64,000 nucleotides of DNA from Bettongia penicillata ogilbyi (GCA_023548195.1 JAJHZJ010000043.1:1616391-1680390); one strand, 5' to 3'; positions 20,956 to 32,179 are shown, numbered from the stretch's first letter. Notes: a model not told the origin generated them from the sequence alone. Made by a program: numbers and translations.

Positions 20956-21984
20956 AACAGAGGAAATACAAGCAGAGAAATAAAGACCAACTGACAGGGT
21001 TTCTGTCTGACCATAAACAATACATACATCAAAGATCAATAGACAGATCCAACTGTCTGACCATTACATACACACATAGCTACCAGAGAGAGAAGCACCA
21101 GCATCTGCGCTTTTAAAGAAGGATGGTGGGTGGAGGGGGGAGGGACACAGCTACCCAGAATCTCACCTGGCACCTCCTTCCAAGCCCCCAAAGCAAAACC
21201 TCACCTCAGAGTACATTTTTTGGAGTGACCCAGTGACTCATCAATTAACCAAAGGGGTGGGCCTTCCTACAAAACGAGCCTCCTCTAATCAAGGTCCCCT
21301 TAATGGACACCAGGTGAGACCAATTACTGGGCAGGGGAAGATCTGTAACTCTAATTAACGTTATGAGTCTGTATACAGAACTTGAAGTCTTGGGGTCTCC
21401 CAAAAGCCCGTTGGTTACATGTTATTGTTAATTGGATGGGACCTAGCCTCTAACCTGTGGGTGACTGGAGTTGAACAGAACAGTTTGGAGACAGGAGAGT
21501 GAGGAATCAAATAGGTTTAATTTACTTCAGAGTGAGGAAAATGTTTACTCTACCATATTTCTCCTTTGATCAGAAGTACCCCACCACCACAAGCTGTTCC
21601 TTTGGGATCAGCACCATCCCCTTTGGGCTCCTTTTAGGGGTGATTCCTGTGGAGACTGAGAGAGGGGAGAGCAGTGGCCAATTGAGTCAGTTCCACATTT
21701 CTGTCCAGGGCAGGATGGTGGTGGGGTCCCGTGGCCACAGGAAACAGGTCCATAAGCAGAGTAGAGTCCAGGGCCCTGCTGTCTATCCCCTCATACCTCA
21801 AGGCTGCATCACCATGCCCTCCCTCTTCCCCACATCCCTGCCTGGCTATGTTTTGAGCTGTGTTGCCTCCCAGGACACCTTTCCTGCTCCCCTCAGGTCA
21901 TAGGGATGTCCTTTCCTAGAACTCCTCTACTCTTCCTGACCTCATCATGCATGTGGCAGGGGTCTCTGATGCTGAACTCCTTCA
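20956..21984. other. unassigned DNA
   Basis: No family firmly recognised. 20990-21480 has the mixed composition of a possible old LTR but no TG...CA ends or duplication can be shown. The 134-codon plus frame at 21499-21903 has no domain. Confidence 0.3.
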
Positions 21985-22180
21985 TATTTAAATGGGAGGA
22001 AACCAGAGCCTGAAAAAGGTCAATGACACTATGATAAAGCTAGGATTGGAACCCGAGACACTTGTCTGTGCTGTCTTCCATTCTCCTCTTTCCAATGTCC
22101 CTAACACTGAGCATAAAGCCTTGGAACTTGTACTAAATCTCGTACAAATGACTTAGTAAGTGTTGGTTGAATGGAATTTG
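21985..22180 (-). mobile_element. MIR-like SINE fragment and adjacent L2 tip
   Basis: 21985-22080 reads as antisense MIR (AAATGGGAGGAAACCAGAGCC, AAGCTAGGATTGGAACCC). 22085-22180 is plus-strand L2-like (CCCTAACACTGAGCATAAAGC, GACTTAGTAAGTGTTGGTTG). Confidence 0.5.
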
Positions 22181-22344
22181 GAAATGCCTAGGAATGGGCA
22201 TCATTGGAGGCTACAGAGAAGGAAGAGATGTGGGGGCTTGTAGGAAAGACAAATCTACCCACTTTGGGCACCAAGAGAGACAGGGAAACTGAAAATTCTC
22301 CTTACCTCGACTGGAGTGAAAGCCTCCCATCTCTGCCAGATAGA

Positions 22345-22830
22345 GTCCTAGCCATCCTTCAAGACTCAGCTCATGCCCAGCCACCTCCCTCCATGTTTCT
22401 CTCTCTTCTTGTTTTCCTCCCTTCCTTCCTCTTTGCTTCCTGATCTCTACCCCTTCCTTCCTCTCTCCCCCTGCCTCTTTCTCTACTTCCTTTTCTTTCT
22501 CCCTTCCTTTTCTCTTTGTTTCCCTTTCCCCCATCTCTCTTCCTACTTTCTTTCCTTTCTTCCTTTCTCCCTCCTTTTCTCTTCCTCCTTTCCTTCCTCT
22601 TTTCCTTCCCCCCTCATTTCCCTCCCTCCTTCCATCATTTGTTCCTTCCTCCCTTTCTTCTTTCCTTCTCTCTCCCTTTCTATCTCCTTTCTTCCTTCTA
22701 ACTCTCTTCCCTCCTCCACTCCTCCCCTCCCTCCTCCCTTCCTTTGTATTTATTTTCCTCTATCCTTCCTTCCCTCTCTCCCTTCTTCCCCTCTTTCCTT
22801 CCCTGATCACCCTATGCCTGGATCATTACT
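22345..22830. repeat. polypyrimidine (CT-rich) tract
   Basis: Nearly 440 bases of CTTCC/CTCCC/CTTTC text following a short L2-like AGACTCAGCTCATGCCC. The 167-codon plus frame (Ser/Pro/Leu/Phe only) and its antisense Glu/Arg/Lys frame are artefacts of the tract. Confidence 0.85.
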
Positions 22831-23419
22831 GTTACTCCTCCATCTTTTCCCCCTTTCAAGACCATCAGCCACATGATGCTTCTGGGCAGGAACGTAACAA
22901 CATAGAAATAAGCGAATGAAATGAATCAGGGCAGGACCAAGGAGAGCATCCTGTCCTAGTCTGGAATAGACCATGGGGGTGTTTCCTTTCTACATTTTGG
23001 CCACACCCCTTCTGGGAAATCTCTGAACTGCTTTTGAGGAGCTGGCTGGTGACAGAGAAGAGAGGAGGAGGTCTTGATGTGGTGGAGATGCTGGGGTTGA
23101 CCCTCTGCCAAACCCGTTGACCCAACCTTTCCTTTGGTACCTCAGTGCCCCTACTCCCAGACTCAGGAAGGCATCCACATGCTCTGGTAGGCCCCGTGTG
23201 CCAAGGGGTGCTTCTGCTTTCTGTCCACAGAGAGGCAGCATGTCTAAGCAAGGGTGGGAGGCTCATCTCCAGTGGAATGGCCATCAACCCATGAGTTCAC
23301 AGGAACCCTGGAGCTGGAATTTGGAGTTTGGAGGCCAACTAATGCAATTCTGTCATTTTAAAGAAATGATGAGGAAACCTTGGTCACAGTGCCAATGGGC
23401 CATGAAATAGAAAACATGG
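22831..23419. other. unassigned DNA
   Basis: No family or gene recognised. The 140-codon minus frame at 22865-23287 shares its span with other frames and has no domain. Confidence 0.4.
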
Positions 23420-23640
23420 TAATGATAAACACCATTTGTATAGCAGTTTACAAATAGTCTCTGATTCTCACTACTGCCCTCTGAGGTATGTACTATGAGC
23501 TCCATTTTTACAGACGAGGAAGCTGAGGCACAGAGAGGTTTAAGTGACTTGTCTAGGATCACAAAGTTAGTCATTGTCTGAATCAGCATTCTAATTCAGG
23601 TCTTTGACTCCAAGTCCCCTACTTTATCCATGAGCCACCT
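23420..23640 (-). mobile_element. MIR-like SINE
   Basis: Antisense order: GTATAGCAGTTTACAAATAG, CATTTTTACAGACGAGGAAG, GTGACTTGTCTAGGATCACA, CTAATTCAGGTCTTTGACTC. Confidence 0.75.
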
Positions 23641-23839
23641 CTGCTACTCAGGGGAACTTGAGGGAAATTAACCTTAGTTCACTTTCTGGGGCATGGATTG
23701 AACAGGTGAAGAGGGGGAGGGGGGGCGTTTCAGGCTAAGGGCACTGCCTGAACAAATCCCCAGAGGTAGAGAAACCTAAAGACTTATCTAGAGTCATAAC
23801 TCATGCGAGGGGGGTGGGGGCTGGAGATGAAGAAAATGA

Positions 23840-23985
23840 CTTATGTGTTACTTTTTACAAAGTACTTCCCAGATCCTGAAGGTAGGAGTCTAAGTATACA
23901 GGAATATAAAATGAGGCACAAGTTGCTGATGAGATTTGGGCAAGGTCACACAGCTAGTAAGGGACAGATCTAGGAATGGGCCATC
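23840..23985 (-). mobile_element. MIR-like SINE fragment
   Basis: TTTTTACAAAGTACTTCCCAG, AATATAAAATGAGGCACAAG, GGCAAGGTCACACAGCTAGT. Shorter and more decayed than the copy at 23.4 kb. Confidence 0.6.
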
Positions 23986-24149
23986 TTGTCCTCCCTTCCC
24001 CAGCTCCCTGCAGAGGTTGCAGGGTCCTGGCTGGCCAGGGAGCATCAGGGCACTGACTGGACAGGGCACGGGGGCAGCTTCCGCACCCCTAGAGAAGGGG
24101 CCTATCTGAGGGGGGGCAGGTGCTGCAGCAGGGCCTGGATTTGGGTCAT

Positions 24150-24310
24150 GGAAACAGATAACATTTCTTCTTAAAAATCAATAGTTAATAAAGTTAACTA
24201 AAGCCACAGGCCAGCAGATGGTGGGCCATGATAAACGCAATGATTAACACCGGCCCAGGTTCACTGTAAATAACCTGAGTTTGGATAATCTCCCTGCAGG
24301 CCTCCAGCCC
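24150..24310. other. candidate conserved non-coding element
   Basis: Repeat-free block with GTTAATAAAGTTAACTAAAG (HNF1-like arrangement), an E-box in CCAGCAGATGGTG, GATAAACGCAATGATTAACA and CTGTAAATAACC. It sits between G-rich unassigned DNA (23985-24150) and C-rich DNA. Composition-based inference only. Confidence 0.3.
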
Positions 24311-24439
24311 CTCCCCAACCCTGCCCTCCTGTCTCCTTTTCTCTGTCTCTGCCCCTCTGAATGCTCCCTCCCAATCTAAGCATCTTCATGGGTCCTCCTT
24401 CCCAGGAGGCTGGGCAAGAGATGTTTCCTCTACAACAGA

Positions 24440-24600
24440 AAGCAATCCAGATTCAAATTCAGCCTTGGCTTCTACTTTGCCCTTTGACAAAGCTGTCTCT
24501 CAGGCCATCAGTTTCCTCACCTCCTCCTGATCAGCTGTGCCCTGTCTGCTCCACAGGGTAGCAGACAGTCAGAGGAGAACTTTGCAAAGCACAAGTCCCT
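24440..24600 (+). mobile_element. MIR-like SINE, strongly diverged
   Basis: AATCCAGATTCAAATTCAGCC, ATCAGTTTCCTCACCTCC, AACTTTGCAAAGCACAAG follow the MIR order. Low identity. Confidence 0.4.
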
Positions 24601-24875
24601 AGGGCCAAGGAAAGGGAGGTTGATTTAGGGCCAGAGAGTGCATGGAGGGAACCTCAGTCTGGTCCAGAGATGTGGTGTGGAAGCTTAGCTAAGCTCAGTG
24701 CATGGGCCCAAAGCCCAGGAGAATCATTGGAGGAGGGGAGGAGAGGCATGCTACATCAAAGGACATCCAACTGCTCAACACATCATTTCATCGGCATCAA
24801 TATATGCTGGATAGAGGCCAGGGAATCCAACTAGCTCTCAGGTCAGCCATCCATGCAAAGCTTAATGAGGAGAAA

Positions 24876-25155
24876 ACATTGATTCATTCAACAAATATTT
24901 ACTGAGTCATTGGGAACAGATTTCAACTCAGTCCAGGAAAGGGCCAACTCTTTAAAGAGGCAATGCCCCACCTTGGGAGGTAGTGATCTGCCCATCATTA
25001 GAGCTGTCCAAGTCAACTTGTGTGGGGGTTCCCTGACCTCCTCCCCCAACCAGACTCATGATCAGGGGATTCCTGCTTTGAAGGGACAATGGACTCCATT
25101 CACTGTGTGGTTCTTCCCAGAACCAAGAGCCTGTGATTCTGTGACATGATGTCAC
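24876..25155 (+). mobile_element. CR1/L3 3' end behind a short L2-like tip
   Basis: 24876-24905 reads GATTCATTCAACAAATATTT (L2/MIR-like tip). From 24910 the text fits CR1/L3 3' UTR, with GGGGATTCCTGCTTTGAAGG and the hallmark end TGTGATTCTGTGACA at 25131-25145. Weak L2-like text follows to 25260. Confidence 0.55.
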
Positions 25156-25514
25156 CAGAGAGAGGGCACAAAAGCTGAAGATAAGATTCCATCCCTTCCC
25201 TCAGGCAGTTTCCAGTCTAGAGGTAAACAGGGGACAGAGGGACATGCAGAAACTGGCAATGATGGGAGAATGAAGCTGTGTTTGAAGACAGTGAAGCTTT
25301 GCCCGTAGGCTAGATAAATGTGGCTGTGTAGGTAGAAGCTTCACTCTCAGTTTGCACGGTAACTTTATGTGTATGTGTGGGGGTGGGGAAGGGGAGGTCG
25401 TGTGTCTGGCAACCCCTTCCCAGACTCTCCCAGGAGTTTTGGTGCCCCTATGGATTATGCCCACTGGCCTGGCTCCCAGTCCTGAATTGGAGCACCAGCA
25501 GCTAGGGGACACAG

Positions 25515-25730
25515 AGTTCTGTGCTTGGCATCAGTAAGAATGGAGTTCAAATACAGCCTCTAACACTTCCAATCTGTGTGACCCTGGGCAAGTTACTGAA
25601 GTTCTGTCTCTCTCAGGTTTTTGAACTGTAAAATGGGGTTAATATTAGCCCAAATCTCCCAGGGGTGCTGTGAGGACTGAATAGTATTTGTAAAGCACTT
25701 CATGCAGTGTGAACACAGTGGGGCTTACTA
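25515..25730 (+). mobile_element. MIR-like SINE
   Basis: GGAGTTCAAATACAGCCTC, ATCTGTGTGACCCTGGGCAA, TTGAACTGTAAAATGGGG, GTGCTGTGAGGACTGAATAG, TTGTAAAGCACTTCATGC. Confidence 0.8.
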
Positions 25731-26439
25731 AAAGCTTGTTCCCTTTCCATCCCCTTGTGCCTGGGTCCTTCTCTTGGGCCCCTAAGTCCCTCATTGCTCT
25801 GGCTCTACCACAAAGTACCCCCAAAGGAAGGGCTCTTACTATGAAGGTACTGGCCTCCCAGACTATCCTATTGAAATTTTTAGTTTCCTAGGGCTGTCAG
25901 GGCAGGCGTGGGCTTGTCTGGAGTGTGCCTGTGGTGTGTGGGGCTGGCCCAGACCCTCAGAGGGAGGAGGCGCACAGGCCAGTGCAGCTGGGCACAGACT
26001 CAGCCATGTGCTCATGAACCCAGGTTGCCAATTCCTAACTTGTTGTGTATTTCTGAGCCCAGAGTTCCACCCTCCCCTCCACTGCAGAAATACTCCTGTG
26101 TCCGTCATCTGCTGGGATATTCCTTGAGCCTGCCTCTGGAGGGCCCCAGTCTCCTTTTGCCTTCAGATTTCTGGACCAAACCCTTCCCACTTGCTGCCTC
26201 CCTCCTCATTGATCTTTCTTCCCTCAGTTAAAGGAAGTACATGAGCTTCTCATCGCTCAGTTCAGGGCCTGCTCCAAGGTGTCATTCTCTTTGAATTCCC
26301 AGCACCATCCGATCCAAAAGAACACTCCCATCCCCACCTGCAACATCGTTCCATTGTTGGGGATGACACTATCAATGCCCTGGAGACTTCCAGAGAGCAG
26401 ACATTGATTCTCAGGGATCTACAAAGGAAGATAGGGCTG
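25731..26439. other. unassigned DNA
   Basis: No repeat or gene recognised. Overlapping frames at 25863-26231 on both strands have no domain. Confidence 0.4.
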
Positions 26440-27240
26440 TGTACAGAGACGAAGACAGAAGAGCACTTTGAAAGTAGAAGAGGGATGAGAAGAGCTTCCT
26501 CCAAGAAGAGTCACATCCACTAGACAGGTCTGGTGGACAGGCAGGGCTTCCACACACAAAGGGGCAGGTGGAAGGGATTCATCCCAGACCTGGGACATGC
26601 TGTGGATCGAGCTTTGGAGGTTAGAAAAGACCCAGTGAAATAACTGAGGGGGATGAGTAAAGTTTGCTTAGACTGAACAGAGAGCTAAGCTAGACCTGGG
26701 CAGGTAAATTGGAGGCAAATTGTGGAAGGATTTTCAAGAGAAGACCAGAGGTTTGTGCATAATATGAAAGATGACTGGGAATCTGAGAAAGAATCTGAAT
26801 GGAGGAGGGACGTTTTGAGATCAATGAGTTCAGAAGATTCCCGAGACAGCTTCTAGAATGGATAGAAAGGGAAACTGAGGGCAGGAAGACCAAAAAGACA
26901 TGCCTCAGCAATGAGTCTGGGCAAAATGGAGTGGGCTCCTAGGCCAATTGTAGTGTGACAGTAAGGCTTTGGGCAAGTGCTGTTCTTACAAAGGTAGAAA
27001 GGATAAGCCTTGATGGTTGGCTGATCAGAGGGTTAGGGTTAGGGTTAGGGTTAGAGGCAGCTGAATGACAAGTTAGAAGTCTGAAAGCTAGGAAAGATGG
27101 TCATGCTTTTGACCACACTAATGTCATTGAAGAGAAGGATGGGAGTGAGGAAAATGCTGGGCTTTAAGCTTGAGTCTGGCTTTAAGTGCAGCAAATTTCA
27201 GGCACCAGGAGGATACACAATGGACAAGGACCAAGTCACT
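26440..27240 (-). mobile_element. L2 LINE fragment, long and decayed
   Basis: Antisense L2 landmarks in order over 800 bases: CAAATTGTGGAAGGATTTTC, AGAGGTTTGTGCATAATATG, GAATCTGAATGGAGGAGGGA, CTAATGTCATTGAAGAGAAGG, AATGCTGGGCTTTAAGC. An interstitial telomeric repeat lies in the middle. Confidence 0.5.
27031..27054. repeat. Interstitial telomeric repeat, (GGTTAG)4
   Basis: Four perfect GGTTAG units (24 bp), the vertebrate telomere repeat, with no degenerate units around them. Flanked by CTGATCAGAG and AGGCAGCTGA inside the antisense L2. Confidence 0.95.
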
Positions 27241-27339
27241 TGGCAATTAAAGAAGAGAAAATTGGGGCTGATTTGGATGAAGATAGTTTGCGGCCCTGGG
27301 AAAATTGAATTCAGGACCAGAGAGAAATGTAGATATAAC

Positions 27340-27450
27340 ATCTACTCAAGCTTCTCCCTTTTAAGATGACTAAACTAAGGACTGTCTAAGTGAAATCCCC
27401 TGCCAGAGGTCACCAGGGAGTCAAGTCGGAGCCCAGGGCTTTGGAGCCAT
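27340..27450 (-). mobile_element. MIR-like SINE fragment
   Basis: CTCCCTTTTAAGATGACTAAAC, CCAGAGGTCACCAGGGAGTC: antisense MIR core. Short. Confidence 0.45.
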
Positions 27451-27534
27451 CTCAACCTGAGCCATAGGGTGGAAAGCCTAGAGAGAAGAAAAGGAGGTCA
27501 GAGGCAGACCTTTAGGCAGCAGCTTGACTTCAGG

Positions 27535-28520
27535 GGCCACGTTGCCTGATGGATACCTCAAACTCCGTGTCCTGGAAGCTTCTGAAACACAGCATCTGCA
27601 ACATTGAGGTGATCATATTTCACTCGAACCTATCCCTTCCTCTGAACTTCTGTCTCCCTGTCAAGGAAATGTCCTAGTCCTGAAGGCTCCCAAGGTCAGT
27701 GTTATCTTTAAGCCTCGCTCTGTCTCGCCTCCCACATTCTATGGATTGCCATGTGCTGTTCATTCTCCCTTCCTCTCATCTCTGGCATCAGCTCCTTCAG
27801 GCAGCCCTCAAAGGCAGCATCAGACCCTCATCTCTCACCTGAACTATTGCAGTCAGGCAGTAACATTAAGGACCTCCTATGTAGCAGGCAATGTACCATG
27901 CACTGGACATACAAAGAGAGGTTAAAGAGTCTGTAATCTGAAAAACTCAGTCTAATGTGGGATACAATATGAACATGACCATGCAGAAACAAGATACATA
28001 TAGGACACATTGGAAATAGTCAACAGAGGGAAGACACCAGCAGTAAGGGTGATTATCTACGACCTGAGGGAAGCCAGGGTAACCAGGGAGAAAAATTGAG
28101 GAGAGAGGAAACCTCAGGCATGGAAGGTAGCCAGAGCAAAGGCCCAGAGTCTGGAAATGATGTCTTGTCCAACAAACAGCTTGCTTGTGAATGCCAGTGT
28201 CCCTGGATTGAAAAATATGGTGGAGGAGGTGGATAGGAAGGGGTATAAGATATCAAAAGGCTAGAGAGGTATTTGGGGGCATGTTTTAAAGAACTTTGAA
28301 TGTCAAACAGAGAATTTCCTATTTGGTCCTGGAGGTGAAAAGGAGTTACTAAAAGTAAGGAGTAGGAGGGCAGTGACATAGCTAGATCTGTCCTTTCAGA
28401 AGATCCCTGTGGTAGCTAAAGGGAGGACCAGGAGAGACTGCCACAGAAACCAACCTTGGCCCCTCTCACCCGCCTCCTTCCAATCCTTCCACAGAGTGGC
28501 CAGAGCTGCTTACCTGAGTC
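27535..28520 (+). mobile_element. L2 LINE, split by an antisense L2
   Basis: Plus-strand L2 ORF2-end text: GATACCTCAAACTCCGTGTC, GGCTCCCAAGGTCAGTGTTA, CCATGTGCTGTTCATTCTCC, CTCTCACCTGAACTATTGCAG, then a break, then CCTTGGCCCCTCTCACCCGC and CAATCCTTCCACAGAGTGGC. The two sides are adjacent in L2, so the 27856-28445 block was inserted. Confidence 0.65.
27856..28445 (-). mobile_element. L2 LINE nested in the plus-strand L2
   Basis: Antisense L2: CCTCCTATGTAGCAGGCAAT, AACAGAGGGAAGACACCAGC, GAGGGAAGCCAGGGTAACC, AAGAACTTTGAATGTCAAAC, GGAGGGCAGTGACATAGCTA. Lies between two halves of a sense L2. Confidence 0.65.
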
Positions 28521-28539
28521 ATCACTGATTTATGTTTTC

Positions 28540-28800
28540 TCACCCATCTACCTCTCTCCCTCCTTCCCTCCCTCCCTGTCCCTTCTCCCTCCTTCCCTCC
28601 CTCCCTGTCCCTTCTCCCTCCTTCCCTCCCTCCCTCTCCCTTCTCCCTCCTTCTCTCTCTCTCTCTTTTCTCCTTTTTCTCTGTCTCTCTGTCTCCTCCC
28701 TCCTCTCTCTCTGTCTGTTTGTCTCTCTCACTGTCTCTTCCCCCACTTCCTCTCCACCCTCCTCTTTCCTCTCTCCTCTGCCTCCTCTCTCTATCAGTTC
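28540..28800. repeat. polypyrimidine tract with a 29-bp tandem repeat
   Basis: Three near-identical 29-bp units start at 28551, 28580 and 28609 (CTCCTTCCCTCCCTCCCTG...), then CTCT-rich text to 28800. The long Ser/Pro/Leu frame and the antisense Arg/Glu frame are artefacts. Confidence 0.9.
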
Positions 28801-28849
28801 TCCCACACCTTCCATTCCTGGAACATCATTCAAGTTATGTCTGCTTTTT

Positions 28850-29815
28850 GGGAGCCCCTTTTGCTTGAACTTCTTTTATCTCACTTGATCTCATCAGTTT
28901 CCTGGGATCAATTATCATGTGTATTTCACCTTGGGAAACCTCCCAAGTCTCTTCAGCTCATATCTGTCCATGGAGCTGCAATCATCATCAGGTGCCTCTT
29001 GGACTGGATATCACCCGGACGGCTTAAACTCAGCGTGCCCACAATTGGTCACGTTATTTCCCTCCCCCAACCAAATCCTCCTGACTGCAGACCTTCCAGG
29101 GCACCAAGATGCCACATTTGGAATCTCAGAGTCATTCTTGACTCCTGACTTGCACCCACTCCACCTATTGGAACAATCCCCCAATCTTGTCATTTTTACC
29201 TTAGCAGCATTTTTTCTATAGGCCCCCTCCTCTCCTGTGACCTTGCCTTGGAGCAGACACTCATTGCCGCACACCTGCACTGTGGTAGCCACTGCTGGGA
29301 GTCTCCTCACTCCTGGCTCTTCCTGCTCCAGTCCATCTTCACTCATCTGTTAAATTGATCTTCCTAAGCACAGGCACTCTCATGTCAGCCCACACTGAAT
29401 AGAGACTAGTAGCTATTTATTCGTTCCAGGATCACGTATAAAATCCTCTGGCTTTTCAAGTTCTTTACAACCTTACTTCTACCTTTCCAGTGTCCTCACA
29501 CCCTGCCCCCTCCATGCACTCTGCAATCCAGTGACATAGGTCTTCCACTCTGACTATCCTTCATGGCTGGAATGCTCTCTTCTTTCCATCTCTGATTCCC
29601 AGCTTTCTTGGTTTCGTCCAAGTCTCAGCTCAAAGCCTGCCTCCTTCAGGAGGCCTTGCCCAGCACCCTTTTCCCTGCCATCAGTGTCTCCCATGCTGCA
29701 ATTCCCTGAATATGTCTTATCTGTACATGACTATGTGCAGGCTGTCTTCTCACTCCCGGAGAGCACAGTGCCTGGCACATAAATGGGACTTCAACGCTTG
29801 TTGACTGGCTAACCT
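28850..29815 (+). mobile_element. L2 LINE, ORF2 end and 3' UTR
   Basis: The longest L2 in the window. CCGGACGGCTTAAACTCAGC, GAATCTCAGAGTCATTCTTG, TTGTCATTTTTACCTTAGCA, CTGTTAAATTGATCTTCC, ATCACGTATAAAATCCTCTG, CTGGAATGCTCTCTTC, CAGGAGGCCTTGCCCAGC, then CACAGTGCCTGGCACATAAA and CGCTTGTTGACTGGC. This is a second, separate L2 copy, since it repeats an L2 region already seen at 27.5-28.5 kb. Confidence 0.8.
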
Positions 29816-30329
29816 AGGCAGTGAGGTTTCCATTTTCTGCATTTTTGCTCAGTCACGGAAGAGCCAAACTTGAGGATGTGGGCAGGGACAATGTCCTCTG
29901 CCTCTGCCCTTCTTGGTACCCCCTGCTCCTCCCCATTATTCTCATGCTTGATCTCCTTTTCTGCTTGTTCCAAATAGTTGAATAGAACTACTCAATCCTG
30001 CTTCTGCTTCTCAGTCCTGCTGACAGTCCAGGTGAACTTCCAGGGTCAGGAAAGGGGTTAAGTCCCTGGCCCTCCCCTAATGTCAAGGCCGGGGCTAGCA
30101 GAGTGCTGCAGCCCCAATGGTGTTTGCAGCATGGGAAGGTTTGTGGTATCCCCTTCCATCATCATCTAGGTCAGCTCTGCCCCAGGGCTCACCTCCAACC
30201 CCATTTAGCTGCTGATTTTAAGGATAGGTGGGTCAGGAGTCTTTAGTTCTAGGCAAGAGGGTGAGGGGTGTGGGGGCTAGATGAAGCCTCTTGGCCCCTC
30301 TGACCCTCTCTAGTCTCATTTGGACAATG
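29816..30329. other. unassigned DNA
   Basis: No repeat or gene recognised. Confidence 0.4.
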
Positions 30330-30660
30330 GCTCTTCCTTTTTGAAATAATCTTCAATGGATCCTCATGTCTGTTCGGTGAGATGCAAATTGCTTTTCCTA
30401 GCATTCAAGGCCCTCCCCTTTCTGATCTCAACCCATCCTTCCACTGTCTGCCACACTGCTCTCTCTAGTGTGCCCCCAGATTCCAGTCATCCCGATTATT
30501 TGTCATCCCCTTGAAAAAGTACCTCCTCCATCCAGCCTCCTCCAAGCTTCACTCAGTCTGTTTCCCTGGTTTCCCATTGTGATGTCTGCCTAGTTATTCT
30601 TTAAGTTTTGCTTCAATCATCAATTCCTCAAGGAAACCCTTCCTGGTCCTAACCTCAGGG
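30330..30660 (+). mobile_element. L2 LINE 3' part
   Basis: GTTCGGTGAGATGCAAATTGC, TAGCATTCAAGGCCCTCCCC, CCACACTGCTCTCTCTAG, CAATTCCTCAAGGAAACCC. Followed by a CT-rich microsatellite (30660-30775). Confidence 0.65.
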
Positions 30661-30775
30661 GGACTAATTTCCTCTCTCTTCCTATTTCCCTCTCTCCTTC
30701 CTTCCTTTTCTCCTTTCCTTCTTTCTTCCTTCCATCCCTCCTTCCTCCCTCCCTCCCTCCTTTCATATAAATGTG
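30660..30775. repeat. CTTCC/CTCCC microsatellite
   Basis: Polypyrimidine run at the end of the L2. The antisense Glu/Arg/Lys frame is an artefact. Confidence 0.85.
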
Positions 30776-31019
30776 ATCTATTATTCATTCACACTATCTA
30801 GGAACTGCAGTTGTCTAGGTCAGATGAAATACCTTATACCAGACACTCCAATATTAGGGTTCCATCATCACTAAAGGCACTGGGCATCTTTATCCTGGAG
30901 GAGAAGAGGCTTGGGGTGGGTGGGTGCAGCCTGGCAGCTGCTTCACGTGTTGTTCAGCTTGGCCCTGGAGGGTGGAGTCAGGGCCTTGGGAAGGGGGTGG
31001 TTGCAGTGGAAGGAGGAAG

Positions 31020-31145
31020 AGCTCTCCATGCATGGAATACCTTCCTATTCAGGACAGCCATCCCTATGAGGGATGTGTGGTCTCAGTTGACTCCCTGTCG
31101 CTGAGGGTCTTCAAGAGGAGACTGGCTGTGGGGAGGTCTTTAGCT
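31020..31145 (+). mobile_element. CR1/L3 fragment
   Basis: TGACTCCCTGTCGCTGAGGG followed by TCTTCAAGAGGAGACTGGCT fits the CR1/L3 3' region (TGGAGGTCTTCAAGCAGAGGCTGG). The stretch upstream (30780-31020) is unassigned. Confidence 0.5.
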
Positions 31146-31159
31146 GACCCCCCCTTCTA

Positions 31160-31370
31160 CTTTGATATTCTAGGATCCTCTGCTTGTCTTCATCCCCCTG
31201 TGCTCAGTCATGCCTATGCATGTCATGGATCCCTCAGTCATCACCTATCCTGGGTAACAAGCTTCATGAGAGCAGGGCCTGTGTCTTCTTACTTTCTACC
31301 TTCCCCTTGACCCAACCCAGCCCAAGACTCTGTTTAGAGGAAGGAAGGAAACATACGTTTGTTGACTTGA
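31160..31370 (+). mobile_element. L2 3' end
   Basis: AAGCTTCATGAGAGCAGGGCC, TGTGTCTTCTTACTTTCTAC, and ACATACGTTTGTTGACTTG at the tip. Confidence 0.5.
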
Positions 31371-31489
31371 GCTTTAGTTTGGGTTTCCAACACTTCCTTT
31401 CCCTCCCAGCCTGTTGATAACATCTTGGAACCCTTGGATCCCCCAGGGGATCTCCATTTATACCCTCCCCTTCCACAAAACAAGGCTCC

Positions 31490-31715
31490 TTTGTGAGGAG
31501 AGTAATCGTTCTCTCACTTATCAATTTTGTAATTTCAGATTTTCCTATACTTAGTTTTACCCGCATGCTAAACCCTCTTTATGGAAAGCTCACAACATAG
31601 TGAAAGCTGTGTTAATAGAAGAAAAAACACTTAAAAATCGTTTGGCAAATGGAATAAAAACATATCATTTAAAAGACACAGAGCTATAGAAGTCATGTAA
31701 TTCTTTGGTAAGACA
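31490..31715. other. candidate conserved non-coding element
   Basis: AT-rich, repeat-free text with TATCAATTTTGTAATTTCAG, GTGTTAATAGAAG, AAAATCGTTTGGCAAATGG and ACATATCATTTAAAAGACAC. CpG retained in TAATCG, CCCGCA and AATCG. Inference from composition. Confidence 0.25.
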
Positions 31716-31744
31716 TTAGTATCTGCAGGACAAGGCTGGATTCC

Positions 31745-31840
31745 AGCAGAGCACTTTTGGGGAAGTTGGAAGACCTTGGCCTAGTCTGGTTGACCTTGGG
31801 CAAGCCTCCCCCTCCTCTGGACCTTGGCTTCCTCATCTGT
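31745..31840 (+). mobile_element. MIR-like SINE fragment
   Basis: GGTTGACCTTGGGCAAGCC and CTTGGCTTCCTCATCTGTAC. Short core only. Confidence 0.5.
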
Positions 31841-32179
31841 ACAAGTTAGACACCTACAACTTAGGAGGAGCCCTAAGGTGGGTCTACATGCTCTTTGCCT
31901 CCATCCTCACCCCAGCTCTGGAATTTCAGGGTTCTCTGGAGCTTCAGGTGAGCTGACTGAAGATGGAGGTGATAGCCTGCCAGCTCTAAGCAAGCCTAGA
32001 AGAGAATGATGGATGCCTTTATTTATATTTATGTATAAGGACAAATGCAAACTCTCCTGAAATTCAATGCCCTTTGCAAGTTAACTGGATCCTATTCCAG
32101 GCTGACTGGACACGACTCTTCTTTATTCATTCAATGACCCAGCCAAAGTTTCCTCCCTCCTTCCAGACTCTCCCTCTCC

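Noticed and set aside
22211..22876. Long Ser/Pro/Phe and Arg/Glu/Lys open frames (also at 28456-29148 and 30594-30788)
   Set aside because: Low-complexity polypyrimidine tracts lack stops by composition; no gene features.
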